In this document: piece by piece, positions 45,783-57,467 of the stretch | How positions within the stretch are numbered: position 1 is the first letter of the stretch | Layout of the letters: every line of letters begins with the position of its first letter | NCBI GenBank assembly: GCA_036365455.1 | Contig: JAWQUS010000023.1 | Location: 4,898,001-4,962,000 of the forward strand | DNA from: Macrosoma leucophasiata | Lineage: Eukaryota > Arthropoda > Insecta > Lepidoptera > Hedylidae | DNA: 64,000 bases | Direction: 5' to 3' | The notes under the pieces: generated by a model | The model's input: the letters and a program-made list of their open reading frames with translations, nothing else | What the model was told of the DNA's origin: nothing | Database searches by the model: none | Made by a program: the position numbers and the translations under genes

Positions 45783-48232
45783 GTGAGTGCCGCCCGGTGT
45801 GCTACACCCGCCGCCGCCGCCCGCTGCGCCCGCGCCGCCGCCGCCCGAGACCATGTGCTAGGTGAGTGCCGCCCGGTGTGCTACACCCGCCGCCGCCGCC
45901 CGCTGCGCCCGCGCCGCCGCCGCCCGAGACCATGTGCTAGGTGAGTGCCGCCCGGTGTGCTACACCCGCCGCCGCCGCCCGCTGCGCCCGCGCCGCCGCC
46001 GCCCGAGACCATGTGCTAGGTGAGTGCCGCCCGGTGTGCTACACCCGCCGCCGCCGCCCGCTGCGCCCGCGCCGCCGCCGCCCGAGACCATGTGCTAGGT
46101 GAGTGCCGCCCGGTGTGCTACACCCGCCGCCGCCGCCCGCTGCGCCCGCGCCGCCGCCGCCCGAGACCATGTGCTAGGTGAGTGCCGCCCGGTGTGCTAC
46201 ACCCGCCGCCGCCGCCCGCTGCGCCCGCGCCGCCGCCGCCCGAGACCATGTGCTAGGTGAGTGCCGCCCGGTGTGCTACACCCGCCGCCGCCGCCCGCTG
46301 CGCCCGCGCCGCCGCCGCCCGAGACCATGTGCTAGGTGAGTGCCGCCCGGTGTGCCACCCGGTGTGTACACCCGCCGCCGTCGCCCGCCGCGCCCGCACC
46401 GCCCCCGCCCGAGACCATGTGCTAGGTGAGTGCCGCCCGGTGTGCCACCCGGTGTGTACACCCGCCGCCGTCGCCCGCCGCGCCCGCGCCGCCGCCGCCC
46501 GAGACCATGTGCTAGGTGAGTGCCGCCCGGTGTGCTACACCCGCCGCCGCCGCCCGCTGCGCCCGCGCCGCCGCCGCCCGAGACCATGTGCTAGGTGAGT
46601 GCCGCCCGGTGTGCTACACCCGCCGCCGCCGCCCGCTGCGCCCGCGCCGCCGCCGCCCGAGACCATGTGCTAGGTGAGTGCCGCCCGGTGTGCCACCCGG
46701 TGTGTACACCCGCCGCCGTCGCCCGCCGCGCCCGCACCGCCCCCGCCCGAGACCATGTGCTAGGTGAGTGCCGCCCGGTGTACCACCCGGTGTGTACACC
46801 CGCCGCCGTCGCCCGCCGCGCCCGCGCCGCCGCCGCCCGAGACCATGTGCTAGGTGAGTGCCGCCCGGTGTGCTACACCCGCCGCCGCCGCCCGCTGCGC
46901 CCGCGCCGCCGCCGCCCGAGACCATGTGCTAGGTGAGTGCCGCCCGGTGTGCTACACCCGCCGCCGCCGCCCGCTGCGCCCGCGCCGCCGCCGCCCGAGA
47001 CCATGTGCTAGGTGAGTGCCGCCCGGTGTGCCACCCGGTGTGTACACCCGCCGCCGTCGCCCGCCGCGCCCGCACCGCCCCCGCCCGAGACCATGTGCTA
47101 GGTGAGTGCCGCCCGGTGTGCCACCCGGTGTGTACACCCGCCGCCGTCGCCCGCCGCGCCCGCGCCGCCCCCGCCCGAGACCATGTGCTAGGTGAGTGCC
47201 GCCCGGTGTGCCACCCGGTGTGTACACCCGCCGCCGTCGCCCGCCGCGCCCGCGCCGCCCCCGCCCGAGACCATGTGCTAGGTGAGTGCCGCCCGGTGTG
47301 CCACCCGGTGTGTACACCCGCCGCCGTCGCCCGCCGCGCCCGCTCCGCCCCCGCCCGAGACCATGTGCTAGGTGAGTGCCGCCCGGTGTGCCAACCGGTG
47401 TGTACACCCGCCGCCGTCGCCCGCCGCGCCCGCGCCGCCGCCGCCCGAGACCATGTGCTAGGTGAGTGCCGCCCGGTGTGCCACACCCGCCGCCGCCGCC
47501 CGCCGCGCCCGCGCCGCCCCCGCCCGAGACCATGTGCTAGGTGAGTGCCGCCCGGTGTGCCACACCCGCCGCCGCCGCCCGCCGCGCCCGCGCCGCCCCC
47601 GCCCGAGACCATGTGTGCCACACCCGCCGCCGCCGCCCGCCGCGCCCGCGCCGCCCCCGCCCGAGACCATGTGCTAGGTGAGTGCCGCCCGGTGTGCCAC
47701 ACCCGCCGCCGCCGCCCGCCGCGCCCGCGCCGCCCCCGCCCGAGACCATGTGTGCCACACCCGCCGCCGCCGCTCGCCGCGCCCGCGCCGCCCCCGCCCG
47801 AGACCATGTGCTAGGTGAGTGCCGCCCGGTGTGCCACACCCGCCGCCGCCGCCCGCCGCGCCCGCGCCGCCCCCGCCCGAGACCATGTGCTAGGTGAGTG
47901 CCGCCAGGTGTGCCACACCCGCCGCCGCCGCCCGCCGCGCCCGCGCCGCCCCCGCCCGAGACCATGTGCTAGGTGAGTGCCGCCCGGTGTGCCACACCCG
48001 CCGCCGCCGCCCGCCGCGCCCGCGCCGCCCCCGCCCGAGACCATGTGCTAGGTGAGTGCCGCCAGGTGTGCCACACCCGCCGCCGCCGCCCGCCGCGCCC
48101 GCGCCGCCCCCGCCCGAGACCATGTGCTAGGTGAGTGCCGCCAGGTGTGCCACACCCGCCGCCGCCCGAGACCATGTGCTAGGTGAGTGCCGCCCGGTGT
48201 GCCACCCGGTGTGTACACCCGCCGCCGTCGCC
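45740..48232 (+). repeat. GC-rich minisatellite, 31 units, repeating stop codon and 5' splice site
   Basis: A tandem array with a basic unit of about 79 bp and a longer variant of about 91 bp carrying an extra CCACCCGGTGTGTA. I count 31 copies of the GAGACCATGTG box; 29 continue as CTAGGTGAGTGCCGCC (stop plus donor). Two, near 47610 and 47750, lack it and read ATGTGTGCC. The array begins within TRPM exon 20. Both strands have long open frames because the unit is GC-rich, and I do not regard these as genes. Confidence 0.95.
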
Positions 48233-48344
48233 AATAGTTTTCATAATTTTTGTACCGTTATACCCACTTTACATGTTACTTTCATATGATGTGATGAAAA
48301 GTTGTCATTTCACCTACTGCAAATTTATTTAATTTTGTTTCTAG

Positions 48345-48675
48345 GTAATCAGCGAGCTTCTAAAGAAGTCAACATAGAGAAAAGAGACCAATCAACGGTG
48401 AACAGTGAAGTATTCATAATTTATTGCATAGCGTAAAGAAACACCAAAAATTACCTGTAACTAAATTCGACTGGGCACTTACTTGATATTTATTCTCGAT
48501 ATAAATCTGTAAATTTCTTATTCTAAGTCATCTTAGCGAACGATTTCTGACTGATATGTGATCTTTGTCTAATATCTATTGTAGGAAAAGGATGGCGAGT
48601 ATATTATTAGGAACATAAGAGGAACTGAGCGTGATACACATTTTAAATAATAAAGAATCATCTTGTTATAGCATA
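48345..48675 (+). other. Trpm: Probable TRPM 3'UTR exon with polyadenylation signal
   Basis: An acceptor with a good pyrimidine tract (TTAATTTTGTTTCTAG) at 48344 and an AATAAA at 48649-48654 bracket about 310 bp. The GTGAGT donors in the minisatellite could splice here. Inferred; no coding continuation is needed because the stop precedes the donors. Confidence 0.5.
48649..48654 (+). terminator. Candidate polyadenylation signal AATAAA
   Basis: Canonical hexamer downstream of the last TRPM splice acceptor. Other AATAAA motifs occur in this AT-rich region, so use is inferred. Confidence 0.4.
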
Positions 48676-49156
48676 ATAAGGATGGGCTGAACATACTTTT
48701 TAAAGTAACATTAGGACAAGGATTGACTTAACATTTTGTAATCATGTTATAATTAACATCAGATTAGTCTCTAATTTATATTTCATTTGTGTCTTCAATT
48801 ATTACATACACATAAATTATATTAAAGAAAATCACTGACTAAATAAATTTTCATACTTCATCGATTATTTGAGAGAACTAAAAGTAGAAAGAAGACGTAA
48901 TTTTGGGCCTGCAAAATCGTTACTGGTTAACCCATTATACACTACATTTTGTAATATAGTTAACAATTAGCAATCTTACCCATTTTTTACTTCATATATA
49001 CATCAATTACTGGCAATTCAAAAAATGCCTGAATTTCAAATTATTTATTTTATAGTCATTTGAAAATGACATAATTTGTACAGTGGGCCCAGAAATGTAT
49101 GGAACAGTAGCATTCTCCATTAAGCTTTGTGTTTTAATTAAAACTGAACTTACCTA

Positions 49157-49224
49157 CCCAAGAAGGGAAGAGACTCGTGCCCAGCAGTAGGACGTATCAA
49201 GGGCTGTCATTATTATTATTATTA
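49157..49224 (+). repeat. 5S-headed SINE / LINE 3' tail fragment
   Basis: GAGACTCGTGCCCAGCAGTA, then GGACGTATCA and (ATT)n, as at the end of the copy at 4469; 5' part absent. Confidence 0.6.
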
Positions 49225-49410
49225 AAATAATACCCACCCAGAAATATAAGTTCGAAATTTCGAACAAAAAAAAAACAATATGAATGAATGAACACATCGT
49301 TTTTGTTATAAGGTACATTAACACTGCATGCCTGAATATTGAAAAAGGTTTGTTGATACCATTTTATGACAAATCTTTCTACTTTACTGCCTGTCTCAGA
49401 CAGCGCCGAA

Positions 49411-49700
49411 TACTGGTGGTAGAGCTCCAGTGACGGAGCTCGCGGGCGTAGGCACCACCGCATTACCTAATATACTTGCCGCTAAATGGTAGTGTTCAAC
49501 ACTATCGTGTTCCGGTCAGGTGGTAATGTACGGCCTTGTAATTTCCGGCACAGAGGCATAAGACCTTAGGCCTCAGGAGTGGTAACGCATCTGCATTTTG
49601 ACCTTGGTCTTTGTGTGGGTGTCTATAGGCTGCAGTCATCACTTAACATCAATGTGAACTGCATGCTTGTTTACCACTTCCATAACATAAAAAAAAAAAA
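49411..49700 (+). mobile_element. Bm1-like SINE, full length
   Basis: Full copy from TACTGGTGGTAGAGCTCC to a 12-A tail; one of the least diverged. Confidence 0.8.
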
Positions 49701-49987
49701 TACAATAAACTACTAACTACAATAAAGTAAGTCGATTATTTTATTGTAGTACCTATTACACCGAAATACACACTACCTCGCAAAAACCTGGTTATGTTCA
49801 CGATTGATATCGTAATAAATACAGAACTCTTTCAATTATCTAAAACATACATTGCGGTTTTGTTCTAATTACAATGTTCTTTATAAAAGCCTCCAAATAA
49901 ATTTAGATAAAAAAAATGTTCTTCATAATAATAACTAATTTTTACACTCCTTCGTAAAAATTGTAACAAAAAATCAAAATATCAACA

Positions 49988-50045
49988 AATCAATCTCAAT
50001 TGAAATGAGAGCTGGTAGCTCTTATTTCAATTGAGATTGATTTAT
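49988..50045. repeat. Perfect-loop hairpin, 27-bp arms
   Basis: AATCTCAATTGAAATGAGAG on the left and its complement with one mismatch on the right, separated by three bases (GGT). The element is not assigned. Confidence 0.75.
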
Positions 50046-50915
50046 ACTTATTACCAAAAAAAAACTAATATCTTTGCTTATTACAACAGATTTTTTAGTT
50101 TTTCGTTCACTACCAAAATACGACACATGTGCTTTTAGTAAGTAGTACTTAGTACATATAACAAAGTAAATAAATGCATTGAGAAAACGAATAAGTATTA
50201 TGATATAGGTATTCAGTCCGTAGGATGCAGTTTCACTGTTGTTTCTAAATGAACTGTTTTGATCGTAGGTACCTTTGACCTTTGTCTGTCTACAATTAAT
50301 TAAATTCTAAGACTGTAGCTGAATTCATAATTCTAAAACAATCCTACATTTGTTTTCTATAGCTACTCATACGTACTAGTAATGAGACAGCTTACATTGA
50401 GTGTAAGGTACTGTTATTTTTCTTACGATGATGAACCTTATTGAAAGATAACAAAATATTCGTACCTTGACCTTTTATTGTCAACCTCAACTGATGCACT
50501 ATTTAACTTTGTCTCGTTTCTTTATACGCGCTGTCACATAAGACAAATGAAATAAGATTTTGGCCACGCCTAAACTGCATCACAATAATGTGTGCCCTGA
50601 CATAATATTTTTGAAACTTTCATCACTATCCTACTTATTTATGCCGTCCCGAGATGTCAACAGTAGGCATAAACAGTCAGAAGAGATGACACGTCAGCGT
50701 TCGATATTCTAATAAGTAACTGTTGGCAGATCGGAATGCATAAACATCCCGTCGACCACCGTGAGATAGCAAACCATAGTACTAGATTTAGCTCGCATAT
50801 ATTTTAATCGTAGTCTTAAGGTCCAAGAGGACACACGTCTTTTGTACTTTTAAATTAAAACTTTATCAAATATAATTGTTTTTTTAAAAAGCTCTTGCTG
50901 CGAGCAACGACTTGA

Positions 50916-50933
50916 CTGGCGCAGCCGGTAGGA
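50916..50933 (+). promoter_or_regulatory. Retrotransposon primer-binding site (tRNA-Ser type)
   Basis: TGGCGCAGCCGGTAGGAT is the exact complement of the 3' 18 nt (with CCA) of an insect tRNA-Ser as I recall it. It marks the point just after the 5' LTR. Confidence 0.75.
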
Positions 50934-51394
50934 TTCCGCGTCTAGTTTTCGTATATAATCAAATAGATTTCGAGTAACTTTGGCGAACGTTTTCACGCGT
51001 TTTAACGGAATCCCACGAACAATAAATACGTCTCGACGGCAGCAGCAAGCAGAGCTCAGGACGGAGTGCAGATCAGACTCGATTCACCACGAGGGAGATG
51101 AGTACCTGGTGAGTAGGCCTTTATCGCAATTACTTCCTGTGTATATCATTACTATTCGATCCTTTGTCATCTAATCGAGAACATTCTTTTTAACTGCAAA
51201 GAAATTCTAGAGGTTTTATGACGTTAAATTTAATAAGAAATATTAAAAGAAAGTAAAAGAAAATTAAAAGATATTCAATTAGGATAAAAAAATATTTATT
51301 GTGTTAATTTATATTTATTGTGTCATTTTATATTTTATTGTGTGTTATATTACTGTGTTATTTTATATTTGTGTTTCGTGTAATTAGATTTAAA

Positions 51395-52630
51395 ATGGAC
51401 AGGATTTGTAAGATTCCCGTAGAGATAAGCGGAATCATCCCAAAATTTGACCGAGATGAAAAACTTCTTAGTCTTTTCATCCGCAAATGCGAATATGTAA
51501 TTAGAACATGTGTTGTCGAAGGAAACCCCGAACAGGACCTTCACTTATACCATGTTATTACCTCAAAATTGACAGGTAGAGCGGCAACTCTCATTAGTCA
51601 AAGACGTGACTTAGATACTTGGGACTCATTAAAAAGGGCTTTAGAACGACATTTCGGTGATCCACGATGAGAAGAATGTTTAGCAATAGATTTGGAAACA
51701 TTAAGAATTAATACTGGCGAATCATATCTAGATTTCTGTAATAGAGTACAACATGTAAAGAGTACATAAATGGCAAATTTGATAGACGATGATAGTTTAC
51801 GAGAAAGCAAAATTACCATTTACAATAATTTAGCTTTGAACGTATTTTTATATAACTTACCCGAAGACTTATTACGCACCGTACGTTTAGAAAAGGTTAG
51901 CACATTAGAAGACGCACTAAGTGTAGTATTGGAAAAAGTTAATTTCATGCACCAATACAGCGCTAGAAATAAAATGTTAAAATTATCGAATCCCCATACT
52001 AATAACCAACCAACGACTTCTACTAACCTTTATTTAGAAAAGAGCGTAATGAAACCATTCCTTAATACAATGAAACTAGTAGTAATTCAACCTCAGCCTC
52101 AATTACAACAAAGACCAATTACTTACCCAGTTAATAATCAACAACAATTTAAATTTGGAGTATCTCCTAGTAAACAAGTAAGATTTCAACCCATGCAAAA
52201 ATCACCCATGGTTCAAAATCAAAATTTCGGATTTAAACCACAATTAAATAATCAAATTGGATATAAACCCCAATTAAATACTGGCAATAATCAATTTGGC
52301 TATAGACCTCAATTAAATCAATTCGACTATAAACCAAATTTAAACCAGAATGTTAACCCTCAGTTTGTATATAGACATCCACAGCCTAAACCATTTCAAA
52401 CTACAGATGTTAGCATGAGAATCGCGGCACCTAAACCGCAAGGTTTTAAGTTAAACGAACATGACGTAGCTAGTTTAGATTCAGAACAATTGGAAAATGA
52501 AATGTATTTCGTTCAGGAACCTTTTGAAGGCGAAATAAATGAAAATAATTATGAGGAAACCTTACAGGAAAATTTTCAAGAAAATGATTTGGATTTTCTT
52601 ATAGACAGAGACAGATTACCACAGAGTTAG
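51395..52630 (+). pseudogene. Retrotransposon gag, two in-frame stops
   Basis: The frame begins at the Met reading MDRICKIPVEISGIIPKFD and follows a gypsy-type gag pattern (TSKLTGRAA, then RHFGDPR). In-frame stops lie at 51668-51670 and 51767-51769, after which the same frame continues to 52630. The C-terminal half is Gln/Asn-rich with about four short repeats of the type FGYRPQLN. No CCHC knuckle is visible. Pol follows in another frame, as expected for gag-pol frameshifting. Confidence 0.8.
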
Positions 52631-53281
52631 TGTATTTGAATTGTAATACCTTGACTCTACCATACATTAATATACCAGAAATGAATGCAAAAGTCATTAG
52701 TACTCACGCTTCTAGCCAACATAGCGAAGTTATACACATACCCCTTTTTCCAACATTGAATAGCCCTGAACACCATAAGTTTTATGTTTATAACGTAGAC
52801 GGACGATATGACGGACTTATCGGTAGTGATTTATTAAAACAGCTTGACGCAAGTGTCGATATGAAAAATGAAATGCTACATACAAATACAATAAGCATAC
52901 CTATGATTTACAACCCCCCAAATGTAATAACATAAGCCCCGCGTTGCGAACAAAGAGTACAAATACCGACAAACCTATGTGACGGCGATGCTATCTTAGA
53001 TTTTCGACAATTTTGTGATGCGAGTTAGAATGCCCTCAGCATTAGTCCATTGTATAAACGGTTATGCTACCACAGTCATTCAAAATACACTAAATACCCC
53101 AACGAGACTAACTATTACTACACCATTCTCAGTAACTATGTACAACCCCGAAAAATGCTATGTAAATAAATTAAACGAAAATCATATTGAAGTAGATCAG
53201 ATCCTTACAGAAAATTTGCAAAGATTACGTTTAGATCACATGAATTTAGAAGGCAATACAACAATTGTGTACCGAATATAA
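52631..53281 (+). pseudogene. Retrotransposon pol, protease region, broken
   Basis: The first open stretch ends at TAA 52933-52935 and contains the protease C-terminal motif DGLIGSDLLKQL. After a further stop and frame change, 53015-53281 continues with the linker between protease and RT. The catalytic D-S/T-G of protease is not evident, so the N-terminal part of the domain may be degraded. Confidence 0.65.
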
Positions 53282-54400
53282 AGATATTTGCTATACTGAT
53301 AAATTACCCCTCACATTTACGAGTGAAGTAAAACATAAAATAAGAACTCGTAATGAAGACCCAATTTACGTTAAACCTTACAGACAACCGCAGGCAATAA
53401 ATGAAGAAATTAATAAACAAGTGGAAAAATTAATTCAAAATAATATTGTTACCCCTTCACACTCACCTTGGAGTGCACCAGTTCACCTAGTTCCAAAAAA
53501 GATGGACGCTAGTGGAGAAAAGAAATATAGACTCGTTGTCGATTATCGAAAACTTAACGAAATAACGATAGACGACAAATATCCCTTGCCTAACATTACA
53601 GACATACTTGACAAACTTGGTAGATGTACGTACTTCACGACATTAGATCTCGCTAATGGATATCATCAAATTGAAGTTTTAAAAGAAGATAGGCAGAAAA
53701 CAGCCTTAAGTACAAATGCAGGACACTTTGAATTTAGTCGCATGCCATTTGGTCTGAAAACAGCCCCGGCAACTTTCCAGCACGCAATCGATAATGTGTT
53801 ACGCGGCCTACAAGGAATACATTACTTAGTGTACCTAGACGATATTATTATCTATTCATCTAATCTTCAAGAGCATATCCAAAAGTTAAAAACCGTTTTC
53901 GACAGATTAAGACAAACTAATCTAAAAGTGCAATAAGATAAATCTGAATTTCTAAGGAAGGAAGTTCAATATTTGGGATATTTGGGACTTAAACCAAACA
54001 ACGACAAAATTAAAACAATATTAACTTATCCCTTACCACGTACTACAACGGAAATAAAGAGTTTCCTAGGACTCATAGGATACTATAGACGTTTCATTAA
54101 AGATTTTGCAAAAATAACTAGACCTATGACTATGAGACTTAAGAAAAAACCCACTACAAAAGTGAGCGACAAGAAATTTATAGAAGCTTTCCAAAAGTGC
54201 AAACAACTGTTAGTCAATGCACCAATTTTACAGTACCCTGATTTTGAAAAACCTTTTGTATTGACTACTGACGCCTTAGATTTTGCCTTAGGAGCTATTT
54301 TATCACAAGGACCCATAGGAAATGACAAACACATTGCCTATGCGAGCAGAACATTGTTAGATGCAGAAACCCGTTATAGTACAACCGAAAAGGAAGTATT
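53265..54400 (+). pseudogene. Retrotransposon pol, reverse transcriptase and partial RNase H
   Basis: RT motifs in order: SPWSAPVHLVPKK, YRLVVDYRKLNEITI, FTTLDLANGYHQIEV, FSRMPFGLKTAPATFQ and the active site YLDDIIIYS. An in-frame TAA at 53934-53936 interrupts the thumb, and the same frame resumes. It continues with FLGLIGYYRRFI and the start of RNase H (TTDALDFALGAILSQ, STTEKEVLA), then ends abruptly in sequence from another element. Similar to the 17.6/297 group of Ty3/gypsy elements by motif. Confidence 0.85.
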
Positions 54401-54690
54401 AGCTAACTGGAAGTATTGTCAAACTTACGAAGACCAAATATAAAGCGAATGCAGTTGTTGAGAATTCGATCCAGTCTGTTTAATTGATCTTGAGAGATAT
54501 CAGTGAAGCAAACATCAGCATAATCAATGAGAGGAAAGATAAGTGATTGGACAAGTACGGTCTTTGTCCGCGAAGGCAGAAAGTTCTTGAGTCTATATAG
54601 AGATCGCAACGTGACTGATGAACTTCTACTAATGTTTGTCATATTATTCAACAAAATAGGTGACAGCTCACACAAATTCAATTTTTTATT
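54398..54690 (-). pseudogene. LINE reverse-transcriptase thumb fragment, fused to the gypsy element
   Basis: On the minus strand: SLYRLKNFLPSRTKTVLVQS, LIFPLIDYADVCFTDISQDQ, LNRLDRILNNCIRFIFGLRK. The motif IDYxDVxxTD...NNCIRFIF is typical of CR1/Jockey-like RT thumb regions. It is truncated at both ends and joins RNase H of the LTR element at about 54400, so either it inserted there or a deletion joined the two. Confidence 0.7.
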
Positions 54691-54764
54691 ATTAAACGTA
54701 CTCCCTATAATAATAGCTCCCTATAATAATGTTGTTTCCAACTAATTATTTTAATTATTATAAA

Positions 54765-54945
54765 CTAGTTACTGCTCGCGACTTCGTCCGCGTGTTATTT
54801 GGTTATGACCCAAAAAGTTGCCCTTTTAGGTTAGCTTTGAGTTTAAACTACATCCACGTTAAATTTTATCACAGGCAGCTTTGTCGTGAAAGTATAACAG
54901 ACAGACAGAGTTACATTCGCTTATTATATCAATAAATCAGATTAA
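54765..54945 (+). repeat. Dispersed repeat (GACTTCGTCCGCGTG type)
   Basis: ACTAGTTACTGCTCGCGACT through ACAGACAGACAGAGTTACAT, related to 38012-38205. Confidence 0.55.
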
Positions 54946-55210
54946 TAAAGTAGGTTAAACAAAACAAATACGATTACAAATGGCGGCGTGTCTGTCAAAG
55001 TGTGACTGTTATTTTCGCGGGAATACTGAAATCCAGACACGAAGAGCAATCCTATTTGATATCGTGCCGCGAACTGATTGGATTTATTGTATCGGGCTTC
55101 ATGTTACTTCGTTAAATTCTGTTACCAGTAAATATTTTGATAATAATTTACCTACATTTTTAGTACAGGGTAAACAGTTGACGGTTTTTCATCCGTCCAT
55201 GATGCGGTAG

Positions 55211-55970
55211 ATAAATTAACATCAAATTTCAAACAATCATTAGAGAAAAACAGCTAAAATAACTTTCGTCGTAATCGCCGTGGTTGAAGTTAAATAGAAT
55301 TTTAACACTTAATGTATTTTAATTAGTTTTTCTATTTTACTACCTAATTTTTTTAGTCATAATCTTAAATGTCATAATATTTCTGATACTAATCATCGTT
55401 TGTCCGAAAGACTTGTCCCGGACTTCATGTCACATAATATCAAATACCATAACAAGCCCTCAATAGTAATATCTATTATATTTTCTGTGTAAGTAGTAAT
55501 CACAAGAAATTAGTGTGCTCGGTCTTGTACTTTAACTGTAGTTGCATTAGATAGATTTTTCAATGAATATAATCTACATTCTGATAAAGGATATTATTAC
55601 TTACTCCGTTTGAACGATCCAATATCTATATATCTGGCGTTCATTTCCATCGCGCATAAATAATCGTTTCAATATGGCCGGATCCGAGAACACTTTAACG
55701 TCGACGATCAATTGAGTTATTCTTTTTCCACGATCGCTTCACAATTTACCCGCGTTTCAATATCCGACGGGATTTTTATGCAATTTTTATACAAACTTAT
55801 TTGAATTTTAAGAACTGAAACAACAGAACTCTTGAATTTCTGAACGAACCGATTCCTTTATTTTTTTGTAGAGGAAAATATAGGTATTTTAATATTTTTT
55901 TTATATAGGTATATAGGTTTTTTTTTATATGTATAAATAGGTATTTAAGTAAATCAATATCGAAGTTTTG
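55211..55970. other. AT-rich sequence, nothing identified
   Basis: About 760 bp without ORFs, known repeat motifs or RNA genes that I can recognise. Confidence 0.5.
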
Positions 55971-56310
55971 GCGAGAACCTTGAAAGATGCGTGTGGTGCT
56001 CTGCTCTTATTTTCTTGGTGTATTTTTGAGTTATATTAAATAAAGTTGGTGGCATTTTGTTTGATATAGGCTTATTACAGTGCTCGTGTATAGTGAAATA
56101 GAATAACAGTGCGAAAACACGTTCTTTCGGGTTGCCTTCAAAACTTCATTGTAAATGTTCTGGTAAAATAGCCATTGCTTTACTCGAAATACTGTGACTC
56201 TGACTCTGACTGACGGACTGATAAATTGACTGACTGACTCTGACTTTTACGTTGCTTATTACGAATACGAAATGTCGTTTTACTTGACACTGGCAATATG
56301 CATAAAAAAA
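55971..56310 (+). mobile_element. Second copy of the unassigned retroposon (see 20761)
   Basis: Shares GTTATATTAAATAAAGTTGG, GTGTATAGTGAAATAGAATA and TTACTTGACACTGGCAATAT with 20761-21149, in the same order, followed by an A-rich stretch. Its target duplication is not evident. Confidence 0.65.
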
Positions 56311-56454
56311 GATGCATTAGAATTTAAAAAAAATTAAAAAACGATATCCTTGACTACATAATATAGATATCTTTAATTTTTTGTTATTCGTCACATAGGT
56401 ATCTCAAATCTTTAAATACTTGTAATCTTTTTCACTAAATAAAAAATTAATAAA

Positions 56455-56505
56455 AAAAGATCCGGACGAATTGAGAACCTCCTCCTTTTTTCGAAGTCGG
56501 TTAAT
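56455..56505 (+). repeat. Dispersed repeat fragment (GATCCGGACGA type)
   Basis: AAAGATCCGGACGAATTGAG and GAAGTCGGTTAA, as at 10590. Confidence 0.55.
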
Positions 56506-56511
56506 AAGCTT

Positions 56512-56700
56512 AAGTACACTCACAGCCCCACACTAGGTATAAATAATGTATCGTGGGTGCTGTTATACACATAATACATACACAAACACCCAGACCCGAA
56601 ACAAATATCTGTAGGCCATGCAAATATTTGTCCCGGTGCGGGGATCGAACTCGTGAGTTTCGGTTGAAACGGTCGACATACACCGCTGGACCTATAACTG
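56512..56700 (-). mobile_element. tRNA-derived SINE C, near-complete, minus
   Basis: The reverse complement carries CGGTGCGGGGATCGAACTC (B box), the ATATCTGTAGGCCATGCAAA body and GTACACTCACAGCCCCACAC at the distal end. Confidence 0.7.
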
Positions 56701-56854
56701 TGTAAAATATTAAATACTAGGTAGGAGTACACTACGATGTAGTCTTCAATTGTGTACTTAAACTGGTACTTATACGTAAGTAGGTACTTATTATTTCAGT
56801 TGATGTACTTATATCACTTTTTATGATCAAGGCAGAGTCGAATAAATCCATAGT

Positions 56855-57130
56855 GCAACGCGGGCCACCGGCCGCCGCGGCGGACCGAAGAGAGTAGCCA
56901 TAGCGTTTATTACCGATGCAAAACAGTCTGTCATTTTTTGCGGGGGGAATTGCGTGTGACACACACACACACTACAAAAATCGTCTATTACTACGAAACT
57001 CACACCTTGACTTTAACAAAATACATAAACAATTTCACGCACGCATTTAAACTTCTAGGCGACAGGCATAGGCCCACTTGGGCTTATACTTTGACAGAGG
57101 GGAAAGCCAGCATAGGGCTACCCTCCTCCG
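56855..57130. repeat. Foldback element, single arm
   Basis: CGCGGGCCACCGGCCGCCGC and GTCTATTACTACGAAACTCA match the left arm of the foldback element at 15012, without the opposite arm. Confidence 0.6.
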
Positions 57131-57406
57131 GCCCGTGTTGCTCTATGATTAAATCAAATAATTTTATTTTATGTAGTTTCTCTTTTAAAAACCTAGAACA
57201 TCATGTAATCATGTTTACGTTTGTTTTTTTTAACAAAAACGATGTGGAAATTCATGATCATTACCTATATTTATTTTTGCAAATTACATCTCGAAATCGA
57301 ATCATATATTATTATAATGCAAATATTGTAATTGTATAAGGATATAAAACTTTACACCTTTTTATTATTAAATATATATATTCGAATAAATCGTACCTAA
57401 TTTATA

Positions 57407-57411
<5 letters not shown>

Positions 57412-57462
<51 letters not shown>
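57412..57462. repeat. (TA)n microsatellite
   Basis: About 25 TA units. Confidence 0.9.

Positions 57463-57467
<5 letters not shown>

Larger units (their letters stand above)
50916..54400 (+). mobile_element. Ty3/gypsy LTR retrotransposon, errantivirus-like, defective and 3'-truncated
   Basis: The order is PBS, gag, protease, reverse transcriptase, RNase H on the + strand. The primer-binding site is complementary to the 3' end of an insect serine tRNA. Gag lacks a CCHC zinc knuckle, as in errantiviruses. Coding is broken by in-frame stops in gag (51668-51670, 51767-51769) and pol (52933-52935, 53934-53936) and by frame changes. The element stops inside RNase H at about 54400, where LINE sequence begins; integrase, any env and the 3' LTR are absent. 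The 5' LTR should end at about 50915, but its start cannot be fixed without the 3' LTR. Confidence 0.85.

Noticed and set aside
45534..48175. Many long open frames on both strands, Ala/Arg/Pro/Gly-rich
   Set aside because: They are by-products of a GC-rich tandem repeat with a period not divisible by three; all frames repeat the same unit and none resembles a protein family.
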